The notes beneath the pieces are model-generated. The model was not told the origin of the DNA, did not search any database, and worked only from the letters and a program-made list of their open reading frames with translations. A program made the translations under genes and the position numbers. Of a DNA stretch of 64,000 nucleotides, positions 1-8,911 are shown in pieces. The stretch lies in NCBI RefSeq assembly GCF_029844725.1, contig NZ_JAOCKJ010000006.1, forward strand, positions 248,001 through 312,000, written 5' to 3'. Every line of letters begins with the position of its first letter. Position 1 is the first letter of the stretch. The DNA is from Pantoea sp. GD03673. GTDB lineage: Bacteria; Pseudomonadota; Gammaproteobacteria; Enterobacterales; Enterobacteriaceae.

Positions 1-840
1 ACCACCAACGCCAACGTTAACTGTGGCTCCGGCTCGACGCTGTCGCTGCTCGGCAATAACCAGATAACCTTCCAGCTGACTGGCGCAACCACCGTCAGCG
101 GCACGCGCGGTACTCTGAAGCGCAGCGGTGACACCGGCACTGATAATGTGCCGGTGCGGCTCTGCACCGACAGCGCCTGTGCCAGTGAACTGACGATTGG
201 CGGCACGCCGTTTGTTTATGGGTCGCAGACGCTGATCAACCTGGCGGGATTGCTGGGCAGTCTCAACTTCGCCATTCCGGTCTATCTGCGCACCGTGCCC
301 GGTCAGGTGGTGGCCGCCGGGACTTATCAGGTCACGCTGAACATGGCGGTGACGTACCGCGTCTGTACCAGCGTCAGTATTGGCAATATTTGTTTGAGTG
401 AGCAGAACGGCAGCGGCGTTATCCCGATTAACATCACGGCTGTTCTTACCAATGATTGCACAACGATTACCGCACCCAACATCAGTTTTGGCAGCGCGCC
501 GCTGGTCAGTAGCTTCTCTGCCGTTTCGCAGACCATCAACGTGTTATGCAGCAAAGGCAGCACCTATACCGTCGGGCTGAGCAATGGCAGTTATGCAGTG
601 GGCAGCGTCAGGAATATGGCGAGCGGCGCGAATCGTCTGAGCTATGAGATTTACAAAGACACGACCAGTAATCGCTGGGGAACGGCAGGCACGGAGCGCT
701 GGAGCAGTACCACCTCGACGGCGGTATCAGCGGATGGACTGACGCGCGGCTTTAACTACACCGCGCGTATCCTGACCACCCAGAACACGCCGCCTGCTGG
801 CAACTACAGCGACAGCGTGGTGGTCGACTTGTCCTTTTAA
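1..840 (+). CDS. Spore coat U domain protein, 5' truncated (Csu-type pilus tip adhesin-like)
   Basis: The frame is open from base 1, so the gene starts to the left of the window; 279 residues are visible. The product is rich in Ser, Thr, Gly and Asn. It has two successive beta-rich modules with paired cysteines (CTDSAC, then CTSVSIGNIC, then C in TNDC and VLCSKG), each closing with the strand signature of spore-coat-U domains. The protein ends in VVVDLSF, the usual terminal donor-type strand. Such two-domain SCPU proteins are secreted by the archaic chaperone-usher pathway and form the tip subunit (CsuE-like) of adhesive Csu pili. The tip gene is normally last in the csu operon, which fits its position before a convergent unrelated gene. 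The usher and chaperone would lie to the left. The family call is firm; the tip role is inferred. Confidence 0.8.
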   Translation, partial: TTNANVNCGSGSTLSLLGNNQITFQLTGATTVSGTRGTLKRSGDTGTDNVPVRLCTDSACASELTIGGTPFVYGSQTLINLAGLLGSLNFAIPVYLRTVPGQVVAAGTYQVTLNMAVTYRVCTSVSIGNICLSEQNGSGVIPINITAVLTNDCTTITAPNISFGSAPLVSSFSAVSQTINVLCSKGSTYTVGLSNGSYAVGSVRNMASGANRLSYEIYKDTTSNRWGTAGTERWSSTTSTAVSADGLTRGFNYTARILTTQNTPPAGNYSDSVVVDLSF

Positions 841-2159
841 AGTGACGCGCTGACCGGCGACGCGCTGTGGCGCAGCTGATATTGCTTCACCATCCGGCCA
901 ATCAACAGCGTACCAATCAGCCCGCAGACGGCAGCAAAGGTCAGCCAGACGCCCGGCATCGCCTTATCACCGGTGGCGTGGATCAGATAGCTGGAGATTG
1001 CAGGTGTAAAACCGCCAAACAGCGCCGTCGCCAGGCTGTAGGCCATGGAGAAACCGGCGGCGCGCACCTCCGCAGGCATAATCTCTGCCAGATAAACCAC
1101 CATCGCACCGTTATAGCTGGCATAAAGAAATGACAGCCACAGTTCTGCTTCCAGCAGGTGGGCGAAGCTGGCCGACCCCACCAGCCAGTGCAGCACCGGC
1201 CAGGTTGTCACAATCATCAGCAGGGTAAAGATGATCAGCAGCGGACGGCGACCCACGCGGTCTGATAGCGCACCCATCAGCGGCAGCCAGAAGAGGTTTG
1301 AGATCCCGACGCAGAGGGTCACCAGGAACGCCTGCTTGTCGCTCATCATCAACACGGTTTTACCAAAGGTAGGGGTAAAGGCGGTGATCATGTAAAACAT
1401 GACCGTGGTGGTGACCACCATCAGCATCCCGGCCAGCACCAGCGCCCAGTTGCTGGCAACGGACCGCATAATTTCCGTCATGGAGGGGTGATGTTTACGT
1501 TTGCTGAACGCTTCAGTCTCTTCCAGCATCCGACGGATATAGAACAGGAACGGCACAATCAGGCAGCCGACCACAAACGGGATACGCCAGCCCCACTCCG
1601 TCACCGCCTCTTTTGCCAGCAGATGATTCAGCATCAGGCCCAGCAGGGCGGCAAAAATCACCGCAATCTGCTGACTGCCCGACTGCCAACTGACGAAAAA
1701 GCCTTTACGGCCTTTGGGTGCGACTTCCGCCAGATAGACGGACACGCCGCCCAGCTCAACGCCTGCCGAGAAGCCCTGCAACAGACGTCCCAGCAAGATC
1801 AGAATCGGTGCCGCCGCGCCCAGCGTGGCATAGCCCGGCACCAGCGCAATGGTCAGGGTGCCAATTGCCATGAGGCCCAGCGTCAGCAACAAGCCTTTGC
1901 GACGACCGTGATGATCGATATAAGCCCCCAGAATAATGGCCCCCAGCGGCCGCATCAGGAAGCCAGCACCAAAGGTCATCAGCGTCAGCATCAGGGAAGC
2001 AAACGGGTCATCACCGGGAAAGAAGGTTTTGGCAATGGCGGTGGCGTAATAGCCAAACACCATAAAATCGTACATCTCCAGAAAGTTACCACTGGTGACG
2101 TTGAAGATGGTTCGGGCAGCACTTTTCGGCGGCGTTTGTAAAGACGGGGTGTGACTCAT
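837..2159 (-). CDS. tcuC: MFS tricarboxylate/proton symporter, TcuC/CitA type
   Basis: A 440-residue major facilitator protein of the inner membrane with 12 predicted hydrophobic segments. The loop motif between TM2 and TM3 is seen at residues 77-89 (LGAYIDHHGRRKG) and its second-half equivalent as GALSDRVGRRP. The N-terminus (VTSGNFLEMYDF) and the stretch GRLLQGFSAGVELGGVSVYLAE are characteristic of the citrate/tricarballylate proton symporters CitA and TcuC of Salmonella, and the overall match looks closest to TcuC. Substrate is inferred from family: citrate or tricarballylate driven by the proton gradient. The tricarballylate oxidation genes tcuA and tcuB are not next to it, so the true substrate may differ. 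The gene is convergent with the SCPU gene (stop codons overlap) and has a probable CRP site upstream. Confidence 0.75.
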   Translation of the reverse strand: MSHTPSLQTPPKSAARTIFNVTSGNFLEMYDFMVFGYYATAIAKTFFPGDDPFASLMLTLMTFGAGFLMRPLGAIILGAYIDHHGRRKGLLLTLGLMAIGTLTIALVPGYATLGAAAPILILLGRLLQGFSAGVELGGVSVYLAEVAPKGRKGFFVSWQSGSQQIAVIFAALLGLMLNHLLAKEAVTEWGWRIPFVVGCLIVPFLFYIRRMLEETEAFSKRKHHPSMTEIMRSVASNWALVLAGMLMVVTTTVMFYMITAFTPTFGKTVLMMSDKQAFLVTLCVGISNLFWLPLMGALSDRVGRRPLLIIFTLLMIVTTWPVLHWLVGSASFAHLLEAELWLSFLYASYNGAMVVYLAEIMPAEVRAAGFSMAYSLATALFGGFTPAISSYLIHATGDKAMPGVWLTFAAVCGLIGTLLIGRMVKQYQLRHSASPVSASL

Positions 2160-2211
2160 AACGGCTTCCTGTTGTTTTTTAGCCGTTTTAGCCTGCCTGA
2201 AGTGAGATTAA

Positions 2212-2227
2212 TGTGACCTGGCTCACC
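2212..2227 (-). promoter_or_regulatory. Probable CRP site upstream of tcuC-like gene
   Basis: The sequence TGTGA-CCTGGC-TCACC matches the CRP half sites TGTGA and TCACA with the standard 6-bp spacer and one mismatch. It lies about 55 bp upstream of the symporter start codon, a sensible place for an activator of a carboxylate uptake gene. No clear promoter hexamers were assigned. Confidence 0.45.
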
Positions 2228-2344
2228 ATTGCACTTTACAATTCTATGTACATAAGTAACAACCAATTAACAATTTAGATCAGGCAGCATAAGTGATCAC
2301 TCTGTACGCGGATTTGCCTGATTTTGTGTGGCTGAACAGCTGAC

Positions 2345-2373
2345 ATAAAAAAGGCGACTGAAACAGTCGCCTT
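2345..2373 (-). terminator. Rho-independent terminator of exbBD
   Basis: A 10-bp stem (AAGGCGACTG / CAGTCGCCTT) with a 3-nt loop is followed on the minus strand by a run of T, 22 bp after the exbD stop codon. Confidence 0.85.
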
Positions 2374-2394
2374 GTTGTGGTGCCGGATAACCTG

Positions 2395-2817
2395 CTATTT
2401 CTGCACGGTTTCCATGCCCATCAGACCGATTTTCAGATAGCCCGCCGTACGCAGCTTATCCATTACGCTCATCAGCGTTTCATAATCTACTGACTTGTCT
2501 GCCTGGAAGAAAATGGTGGTCTCTTTGTTGCCCTGCGTCTGGCTGGTCAGCACGTTAACCAGCGAGTCTGGCGTCACCTCGTCGTTGCCAACGTAAAGCT
2601 GCTTATCCGCTTTGATCGACAGATAAACCGGCTTTTCCGGGCGCGGCTGCGGTGCGCTGGTGGAGGCGGGCAGATTGACACGCACGTCGACCGTGGCCAG
2701 TGGCGCGGCCACCATAAAGATGATCAGCAGAACCAGCATGACGTCGATAAACGGCGTCACGTTGATCTCATGCATTTCACCATCGGTTTCCAGATCGTCG
2801 TTTAATCGCATGGCCAT
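2395..2817 (-). CDS. exbD: TonB system inner-membrane protein ExbD
   Basis: A 140-residue protein with a short cytoplasmic N-terminus, one transmembrane helix (about residues 26-43) and a periplasmic domain. The essential membrane aspartate Asp25 lies in the motif NVTPFIDVMLVLLIIF. With ExbB it forms the proton-driven motor that energises TonB for uptake of iron siderophores and vitamin B12 through outer-membrane receptors. It follows exbB by 6 bp in the same operon and is followed by a terminator. Length matches E. coli ExbD (141). Confidence 0.97.
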   Translation of the reverse strand: MAMRLNDDLETDGEMHEINVTPFIDVMLVLLIIFMVAAPLATVDVRVNLPASTSAPQPRPEKPVYLSIKADKQLYVGNDEVTPDSLVNVLTSQTQGNKETTIFFQADKSVDYETLMSVMDKLRTAGYLKIGLMGMETVQK

Positions 2818-2823
2818 AAGAAC

Positions 2824-3564
2824 TTACCCTAAGCGCAGTTTCTGGGCCGTCGCAGGACGCGGAACATCTTTGGCAACGGTGCCCAGGTCGATATCACGAC
2901 TCTGCAGCAGCATCACCTGAGCGGCGACATCACCCAGCGAGGCTTTGTAGTTGGCGATCATGCGGGCAAAAACGTTATAGATGACTACCGCCGGGATCGC
3001 AGCAACCAGGCCCACCGCCGTCGCCAGCAGCGCTTCGGCGATACCCGGCGCCACCACCGCAAGGTTAGTCGTCTGGGTTTTTGCGATGCCGATAAAGCTG
3101 TTCATGATGCCCCATACGGTGCCGAACAGGCCGATAAAGGGTGCCACAGATCCGATGGTTGCCAGAAAGCCATTGCCCCGCCCTGCATGGCGGCTGACGG
3201 CAGCGACACGGCGCTCAAGGCGGAAACTGGTGCGATCTTTAATGCCGTTGGTATCTTCCACACCCGCCGACAGTTCAAGTTCATTCTGCGCATCGTTCAG
3301 CAGTACCACACTGTGGCTCTGACCGGTAAACGACTGGGCAATGCGGGCGGCGTCATTCAGAGTGCGGGCGTCGCCCAGAGCCAGTTGCTCACGCTTCAGG
3401 CGACGCTTAGCCGCGCTGAGTTCGGCATATTTGCCGAAGAAGATCGCCCAGGTCACCACTGAGGCCAACAACAGGCCAATCATGACCATCTTTACCACGA
3501 TATCGGCATGTTGATACATGCCCCAAACGGAGAGGTCCGTTTGCATCAAATCACTGGCTACCAC
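2824..3564 (-). CDS. exbB: TonB system inner-membrane protein ExbB
   Basis: A 246-residue MotA/TolQ/ExbB family protein with three hydrophobic segments (about residues 20-42, 130-155 and 175-200). The N-terminal stretch LMQTDLSVWGMYQHADIVVK is nearly the same as in E. coli ExbB (244 aa). It forms the pentameric proton channel around ExbD dimers. In E. coli exbB is divergent from metC; here the divergent neighbour is a TRAP operon, with metC 3 kb away. A Fur-box-like sequence lies upstream, in keeping with the iron control of this operon in relatives. Confidence 0.97.
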   Translation of the reverse strand: MVASDLMQTDLSVWGMYQHADIVVKMVMIGLLLASVVTWAIFFGKYAELSAAKRRLKREQLALGDARTLNDAARIAQSFTGQSHSVVLLNDAQNELELSAGVEDTNGIKDRTSFRLERRVAAVSRHAGRGNGFLATIGSVAPFIGLFGTVWGIMNSFIGIAKTQTTNLAVVAPGIAEALLATAVGLVAAIPAVVIYNVFARMIANYKASLGDVAAQVMLLQSRDIDLGTVAKDVPRPATAQKLRLG

Positions 3565-3630
3565 GCTGCTTCTCCAACTTCTGATTCAGGGATGCGAAAC
3601 AAGCGCGAATGATAGCAAAATGACGGCGAA

Positions 3631-3649
3631 TTGATAGTAGTTCTCATTA
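3631..3649 (-). promoter_or_regulatory. Possible Fur box upstream of exbB
   Basis: The 329-bp gap between exbB and dctP (3565-3893) holds the AT-rich sequence TTGATAGTAGTTCTCATTA. Aligned from position 3633 it matches about 12 of 19 positions of the Fur consensus. It lies 67-85 bp upstream of the exbB start. exbBD is Fur-regulated in enterobacteria, so the site is plausible but not certain. I see no other clear element in this gap apart from the ribosome binding site of dctP. Confidence 0.4.
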
Positions 3650-3893
3650 GTATTTACAAAGCTGATCCCGCGACTGACCTGTCATTAAGCGGGTTCAGAC
3701 CTGTTTTCAGGGATGTTTCGAAAATGTGAAGTTGCATGAAAATTTATTAAAACAACGTTTCAAAATGTGACGGCATTCATTCAATCAGCATTGCTGCATT
3801 TTACTCAGGCGCGTTTTCACTATGCTGGCTCCACACGGCCTTCTGCTATCAGCCCCGATCTCAGGCCGTCTTACCTCTGCGGGAGACAACATA

Positions 3894-4865
3894 ATGAGAA
3901 TGATGAAAACATGCCTGGCCAGTGCCCTGGCGTCGATGATGGTGAGCGCGACGGCCACGGCACAGGTGATCAAAGTGGCTGAAGTGCAGCCTGCCGGTTA
4001 TCCCACCGTGGTCGCCCTGCAACACATGGGCGACAAACTGAAACAGGCCACTGATGGACGGCTGGAGATGAAGATCTACGCCGGTGGCGTGCTGGGTGAT
4101 GAAGATCAGACGCTACAACAGGTGCAGCTGGGTGCCATCGATATGATCCGCGTCTCACTGGCGCCGGTCACCTCCATTGCACCGGAAACCAGCGTGCTGA
4201 CCCTGCCCTACATTTTCCGCGACGTTGACCACATGCATAAGGTGCTGGATGGCGAGATAGGCCGCGAGATTGCCAACAGGTTCGATAACGATCCCAATGC
4301 GCGCATGGTGTTCCTCGGCTGGACCGATGCCGGTGAGCGAAACATGATCACCAAAAAGCCGCTGGCGAAACCGGACGATCTCAAAGGCATGAAGATCCGG
4401 GTTCAGAACAGCGCCATCTCGCTGGCGACGCTGAAAGCGATGGGGGCCAATCCGGTGGCGATGGGCGTCAGTGAAGTGTTCAGTGCCATGCAGACCGGCG
4501 TAGTAGACGGCACCGAGAACAACCCCCCTACCTTTGTTGCCCATAACTACATGCCGGTCGCGAAGTATTACACCCTCAGCGGCCACTTTATCCAGCCAGA
4601 GATGATCCTGTTTTCGAAACGCGCCTGGGATCGGCTGAAACCCGACGATCAGGCCCTGCTGAAAAAGCTCGGCAAAGAGGCACAGGATGAGGAGCGCCAG
4701 CTCTGGGCGACGTATACCGACGCGTCGATCGCCAAAATGAAGGCGGGCGGCGTCACCTTCCAGCAGACCGACCGCGACTACTTCGTCAAAGCGACCCAGT
4801 CGGTGCGCGATCAGTTTGGCGGCAAATATCAGGATCTGATGACCCGGATCGCTGAGGTGAAATAA
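3894..4865 (+). CDS. TRAP transporter solute-binding protein (DctP family)
   Basis: Periplasmic binding subunit of a tripartite ATP-independent (TRAP) transporter, 323 residues. The ATG at 3894 is chosen because GGGAG lies 8 bp upstream and the protein then begins with a clean Sec signal peptide cleaved after ATA (about residue 23). The frame could start earlier at 3822 but that would place an unlikely leader in front of the signal. The mature part carries the DctP hallmarks: GGVLGDEDQTLQQVQLGAID, the carboxylate-binding Arg region (DLKGMKIRVQNS) and VVDGTENNP. Family members bind C4-dicarboxylates, aldonates or keto acids; the ligand cannot be read from sequence. It is first in a dctPQM-type operon. 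Confidence 0.92.
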   Translation: MRMMKTCLASALASMMVSATATAQVIKVAEVQPAGYPTVVALQHMGDKLKQATDGRLEMKIYAGGVLGDEDQTLQQVQLGAIDMIRVSLAPVTSIAPETSVLTLPYIFRDVDHMHKVLDGEIGREIANRFDNDPNARMVFLGWTDAGERNMITKKPLAKPDDLKGMKIRVQNSAISLATLKAMGANPVAMGVSEVFSAMQTGVVDGTENNPPTFVAHNYMPVAKYYTLSGHFIQPEMILFSKRAWDRLKPDDQALLKKLGKEAQDEERQLWATYTDASIAKMKAGGVTFQQTDRDYFVKATQSVRDQFGGKYQDLMTRIAEVK

Positions 4866-4870
4866 TCCAG

Positions 4871-4892
4871 ACGCCACACTGCCGTGTGGCGT
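4871..4892 (+). other. Intercistronic hairpin between dctP and dctQ
   Basis: A perfect 9-bp stem (ACGCCACAC / GTGTGGCGT) with a TGCC loop starts 5 bp after the dctP stop codon. There is no T tract, so it is not a typical terminator. Such hairpins behind binding-protein genes usually stabilise the upstream mRNA or slow read-through, giving more binding protein than membrane subunits. Confidence 0.6.
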
Positions 4893-4911
4893 GCTTAATC
4901 AGGGATCAATT

Positions 4912-5418
4912 ATGTCTGCTTATACGCGTCTGATGGATGGGCTGTATCTGCTCTGCATGCTGGTGGCCGCCGTGGCGCTGTTGATCATGGTCACGGTGAT
5001 CCCAGTTGGGATCTTCGCCCGTTACGTGATGAACGGCGCGCTCTCCTGGCCGGAGCCGGTTGCCATTATCTGCATGATCATTTTTACCTTTATCGGTGCG
5101 CCGGTGGGGTTGCGCGCCGGAACGCACATCTGCGTATCGATGGTGACCGATCGCCTGTCGCCTGCCCGGCAGCGCCTGATGCTGCGCGTCAGCGATCTGC
5201 TGATGATCATCACCTGTCTGGTGATCTTCCAGGCCAGTTACAGCCTGTGCGAAGCCATGTGGGTGCAGACCCTCGCCTCACTTCCGGCGGTGACCTACGG
5301 CGAGATGTATCTGCCCATCCCGATTGGCGCGATCTTCACCCTGCTGTTTGTCATTGAGCGATTGCTGAGCGGCGATCAGAGCCAGCGGCCGATTGTCACG
5401 CTGGGCGGCACCCACTAA
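4912..5418 (+). CDS. TRAP transporter small membrane subunit (DctQ family)
   Basis: A 168-residue membrane protein with four predicted transmembrane helices, as usual for DctQ. The ATG at 4912 is preferred over one at 4891 because AGGGA lies 6 bp before it and the product MSAYTRLMDGLYLL starts like other DctQ proteins. It contains the family stretch GALSWPEPVAIICMIIFTFIGAPVGLRAGTHI, split here over TM2. It pairs with DctM in the inner membrane to import the solute delivered by DctP using the sodium gradient. It lies between dctP and dctM. Confidence 0.92.
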   Translation: MSAYTRLMDGLYLLCMLVAAVALLIMVTVIPVGIFARYVMNGALSWPEPVAIICMIIFTFIGAPVGLRAGTHICVSMVTDRLSPARQRLMLRVSDLLMIITCLVIFQASYSLCEAMWVQTLASLPAVTYGEMYLPIPIGAIFTLLFVIERLLSGDQSQRPIVTLGGTH

Positions 5419-5432
5419 CGCGGAGCAGAATA

Positions 5433-6719
5433 ATGGATGCATTGATCTTGTTAGGCAGTTTGCTGGTGTTGCTGATGGTGGGCTTTCCTGTCGCCTTTGC
5501 CGTGGGCCTGAGCGCCTTTATCGGTGCCTGGTGGATCGATCTGCCGCTGGAGGCGGTGGTAATTCAGGTGACCAACGGGATTAACAAATTTTCGCTGCTG
5601 ACCATTCCGTTCTTTATCCTGGCTGGCGCCATCATGGCGGAGGGCGGCATTGCGCGGCGGCTGGTCAACTTTGCCTATATCTTTGTCGGTTTTATCCGCG
5701 GCGGGCTGTCGCTGGTTAACATCGTCGCGTCAACCTTCTTTGGTGCCATCTCCGGTTCGTCAGTGGCGGATACCGCCTCGATTGGTTCGGTGATGATCCC
5801 GCAAATGGAGGAGAAAGGCTATCCGCGTGACTTCGCGGCTGCCGTAACCGCCAGTGGCTCCGTTCAGGCAGTGCTGACGCCCCCCAGCCACAACTCGGTG
5901 ATTTACTCACTGGCGACCGGCGGCATGGTGACCATCTCCTCGCTGTTTGTTGCGGGCATCTTTCCCGGCCTGCTGCTGGGGGCCTGCCTGATGGTGATGT
6001 GCCTGGGCTTTGCCCGCAAACGCGGCTATCCCAAAGGCGAACGCATTCCGTTTCGTCAGGCGCTGAAAATCTTCTTCGACGCGTTCTGGGGTTTGTTTAC
6101 CGTGGTCATCATTATGGGGGGAATTCTCTCCGGCATTTTTACCGCCTCGGAGTCCGCCGCGATCGCCTGCATCTGGGCTTTCTTCGTCACCATGTTTGTC
6201 TATCGTGATTTTAAATGGAGCCAGCTGCATATCCTGCTGTTCCGCACCATTAAAACCGTCACCATCGTGATGGTGCTGATCGCTTTCGCCGCCGGGTTTG
6301 GCGCGGTAATGACCTTTATGCAGCTGCCCACCCTGATTACCGAAGCGTTCACCAGCCTCTCTGACAACAAATATGTGATCCTGATGTGCATCAACATTCT
6401 GCTGCTGGTCGTGGGCACGCTGATGGATATGGCCCCGCTGATTCTGATCCTGACGCCGGTGCTGCTCCCCGTCGCGACCGCACTTGGGGTGGATCCGGTT
6501 CACTTTGGCATGATCATGCTGACGAACCTGGGCATCGGGCTGATTACGCCGCCGGTGGGCACCGTGCTGTTTGTTGCCAGCGCGGTGAGTAAGCAGAAGA
6601 TTGAGCAGGTCGTCGGGGCGATGCTGCCGTTCTACGGCATGCTGTTCCTGGTGCTGCTCCTGATTACCTATGTTCCCGCAATTTCACTCTGGTTGCCGCG
6701 CCTGATGGGCGTGATGTAG
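5433..6719 (+). CDS. TRAP transporter large membrane subunit (DctM family)
   Basis: The 428-residue transport channel of the TRAP system with about 12 hydrophobic segments. Family motifs seen include TIPFFILAGAIMAEGGIA, the conserved FFGAISGSSVADTASIGSVMIP region and GLITPPVGTVLFV near the C-terminus. It starts 14 bp after dctQ with GGAG in front. A strong terminator 10 bp after the stop closes the three-gene operon. The operon has no regulator or catabolic gene attached, so its substrate is unknown. It sits between exbB and metC, which are adjacent in E. coli. Confidence 0.94.
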   Translation: MDALILLGSLLVLLMVGFPVAFAVGLSAFIGAWWIDLPLEAVVIQVTNGINKFSLLTIPFFILAGAIMAEGGIARRLVNFAYIFVGFIRGGLSLVNIVASTFFGAISGSSVADTASIGSVMIPQMEEKGYPRDFAAAVTASGSVQAVLTPPSHNSVIYSLATGGMVTISSLFVAGIFPGLLLGACLMVMCLGFARKRGYPKGERIPFRQALKIFFDAFWGLFTVVIIMGGILSGIFTASESAAIACIWAFFVTMFVYRDFKWSQLHILLFRTIKTVTIVMVLIAFAAGFGAVMTFMQLPTLITEAFTSLSDNKYVILMCINILLLVVGTLMDMAPLILILTPVLLPVATALGVDPVHFGMIMLTNLGIGLITPPVGTVLFVASAVSKQKIEQVVGAMLPFYGMLFLVLLLITYVPAISLWLPRLMGVM

Positions 6720-6728
6720 CACGCTGAA

Positions 6729-6757
6729 AACCGGCCTGTTCACAGGCCGGTTTTTTT
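6729..6757 (+). terminator. Rho-independent terminator of dctPQM operon
   Basis: A 10-bp perfect stem (AACCGGCCTG / CAGGCCGGTT) with a TTCA loop is followed by seven T residues. Confidence 0.92.
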
Positions 6758-6852
6758 CCTGCGATGCACTCTGATAATCACCATTGAGTCTCAACCCCGC
6801 TGGCCGTTTCGTGATAACGTGAGAGCTTAGTCAGAAGCGGCAAGGGCGACTC

Positions 6853-8043
6853 ATGACCACCAGAAAAATTGATACCACGCTCGTCAGTGCAGGACGCAGC
6901 AAGCGTTATACCCAGGGTTCGGTAAACAGCGTTATTCAACGCGCCTCTTCGCTGGTTTTTGATACGGTCGCAGAGAAGAAACGCGCCACCGCGGGTCGGG
7001 CAAAAGGCGAACTTTTTTATGGCCGTCGTGGCACCCTGACGCACTTTGCGCTGCAGGATGCAATGACCGAGCTGGAGGGCGGTGCGGGCTGCGTGCTCTA
7101 CCCCTGCGGCGCGGCTGCCGTGGCGAATGCGATTCTGGCGTTTGTCGAAGCAGGCGATCACGTGCTGATGAGCGGCGCGGTCTATGAACCGACGCAGGAC
7201 TTCTGTACGAAAATCCTGGCTAAGCTGCAGGTTTCCACCACCTGGTTCGATCACTGCATCGGCCGTGAAATCGGTGAACTGGTGCAGCCCAATACCCGTG
7301 TGGTATTCCTGGAATCACCCGCCTCTATCACTATGGAAGTGCAGGACATTCCGGCGATTGTGGCAGCGGTACGCGCTAAAGCGCCTGAGGCGATCATCAT
7401 GATCGACAACACCTGGGCTGCGGGTATTTTGTTTAACGCGCTGGCACACGGCATCGACATCTCCATTCAGGCGGGCACCAAATATCTGATTGGTCACAGC
7501 GATGCGATGATTGGCACTGCCGTCGCCAATGCGCGCTGCATTGACCAGCTGCGTGAAAACTCTTATCTGATGGGCCAGATGGTCGATGCCGATACCACCT
7601 ACATGGCGAGCCGCGGTCTGCGTACGCTGGGCACCCGTCTGCGTCAGCATGAAGAGAGCGCGATACAGGTGGCAGAGCGGCTGGCGGCGCGGCCGGAAGT
7701 GGCGCGGGTGAATCACCCGGCGCTGGCGCAAAGCAAAGGACATCAATTCTGGCAGCGCGATTTTAACGGCAGCAGCGGCCTGTTCTCCTTTATTCTGCAG
7801 GAAAAATTGCGTGCGCCTCAGCTGGCGGAATATCTCGATCACTTCCATCATTTCAGCATGGCTTATTCATGGGGCGGTTATGAATCGCTGATCCTGGCGA
7901 ATCAGCCGGACGAGCTGGCAGAGATTCGTCCGGCGGGCGGTGTGGATTTCACCGGCACGCTGGTGCGCCTGCATATTGGTCTGGAGCACGTTGATGACCT
8001 GCTGGCTGACCTGGAGGCCGGTTTCGCTCGCCTGACACGCTAA
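6853..8043 (+). CDS. metC: Cystathionine beta-lyase MetC
   Basis: A 396-residue PLP enzyme of the Cys/Met metabolism family, converting cystathionine to homocysteine, pyruvate and ammonia in methionine synthesis. The PLP-binding lysine is Lys210 in [15 protein letters not shown], the aspartate that pairs with the pyridine nitrogen is Asp185 (MIDNTW), and YGRRGTLTH (residues 56-64) is the phosphate/neighbouring-subunit motif. Length equals the E. coli enzyme (395). An AAGGGCG ribosome binding site precedes the ATG. I saw no convincing pair of 8-bp MetJ boxes in the 133 bp upstream, although metC is under MetJ control in E. coli. Confidence 0.96.
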   Translation: MTTRKIDTTLVSAGRSKRYTQGSVNSVIQRASSLVFDTVAEKKRATAGRAKGELFYGRRGTLTHFALQDAMTELEGGAGCVLYPCGAAAVANAILAFVEAGDHVLMSGAVYEPTQDFCTKILAKLQVSTTWFDHCIGREIGELVQPNTRVVFLESPASITMEVQDIPAIVAAVRAKAPEAIIMIDNTWAAGILFNALAHGIDISIQAGTKYLIGHSDAMIGTAVANARCIDQLRENSYLMGQMVDADTTYMASRGLRTLGTRLRQHEESAIQVAERLAARPEVARVNHPALAQSKGHQFWQRDFNGSSGLFSFILQEKLRAPQLAEYLDHFHHFSMAYSWGGYESLILANQPDELAEIRPAGGVDFTGTLVRLHIGLEHVDDLLADLEAGFARLTR

Positions 8044-8218
8044 GTCAGTTAAACAAAGAGTAAACAGAAAACAAACCACGTCGCGGCGGTCCGCAGAGTT
8101 TGCCGGGCAGCGGCGCATTTGTTGCTAAAATTTATCCCGCATCGTTCAGGTTGTCAGTGAGATCGCTGCACGGTCTGAACGCAGACGGATTGTTCCTTGT
8201 GACGTGATGGAATCGCTA

Positions 8219-8881
8219 ATGGGTGTTTTACACGAGATTGTCCAGGCGCTCTGGCATCAGGATTTTGCCGCCCTGGCAAACCCGGATGTGGTGTGGGTGG
8301 TGTACGGCGTGATGTTCCTGACGCTGTTTCTGGAAAATGGTCTTTTGCCCGCCTCTTTCCTGCCGGGCGACAGCCTGCTGCTGCTGGCCGGGGCGATGGT
8401 GGCTAAAGGGGTGATGGATTTTGTGCCGACGATGGTGATCCTCACGACCGCCGCCAGCCTTGGCTGCTGGCTGAGTTATCTGCAGGGTCGCTGGCTGGGC
8501 AATACCCGACTGGTGAAAAGCTGGCTGATGCATCTGCCCGCACAGTATCACCAGCGCGCCTGGAATATGTTTAACCGTCACGGGCTGATGGCTCTGCTGG
8601 TTGGCCGCTTTCTCGCCTTTGTCCGCACCATCCTGCCAACGATGGCGGGTATTGCAGGCTTGCAGAATGGCCGCTTTCAGCTGTTTAACTGGCTCAGCGG
8701 CGTGCTGTGGGTCGGCATTGTGGTTGCCTTTGGCTATGGCATCAGCCAGGTGCCCTTTATCAAGCGTCATGAAGATCAGGTCATGGCGATTCTGATGATA
8801 CTGCCGATGGTGCTGCTGGTGCTCGGCCTGTCCGGCAGCATTGTGGTGATCTGGAAAAAGCGTCGCCAGAAACGCGCCTGA
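8219..8881 (+). CDS. yghB: DedA family membrane protein YghB
   Basis: A 220-residue inner-membrane protein of the DedA superfamily (SNARE-associated domain), with family motifs [29 protein letters not shown] and [17 protein letters not shown]. coli YghB and YqjA are partly redundant and needed for proton-motive-force maintenance, cell division and amidase export. The ATG at 8219 aligns exactly with the E. coli start and has GGA 7 bp upstream; GTG 8204 and ATG 8207 in the same frame are less likely. The basic C-terminus (WKKRRQKRA) is cytoplasmic. It follows metC as in E. coli. Confidence 0.93.
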   Translation: MGVLHEIVQALWHQDFAALANPDVVWVVYGVMFLTLFLENGLLPASFLPGDSLLLLAGAMVAKGVMDFVPTMVILTTAASLGCWLSYLQGRWLGNTRLVKSWLMHLPAQYHQRAWNMFNRHGLMALLVGRFLAFVRTILPTMAGIAGLQNGRFQLFNWLSGVLWVGIVVAFGYGISQVPFIKRHEDQVMAILMILPMVLLVLGLSGSIVVIWKKRRQKRA

Positions 8882-8911
8882 CGCGCGTCTGGCGTTCAGA
8901 TCCGCCGCCAC

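Noticed and set aside
6720..6852. MetJ operator in front of metC
   Set aside because: Searched for adjacent AGACGTCT-like octamers; only scattered partial matches were seen.
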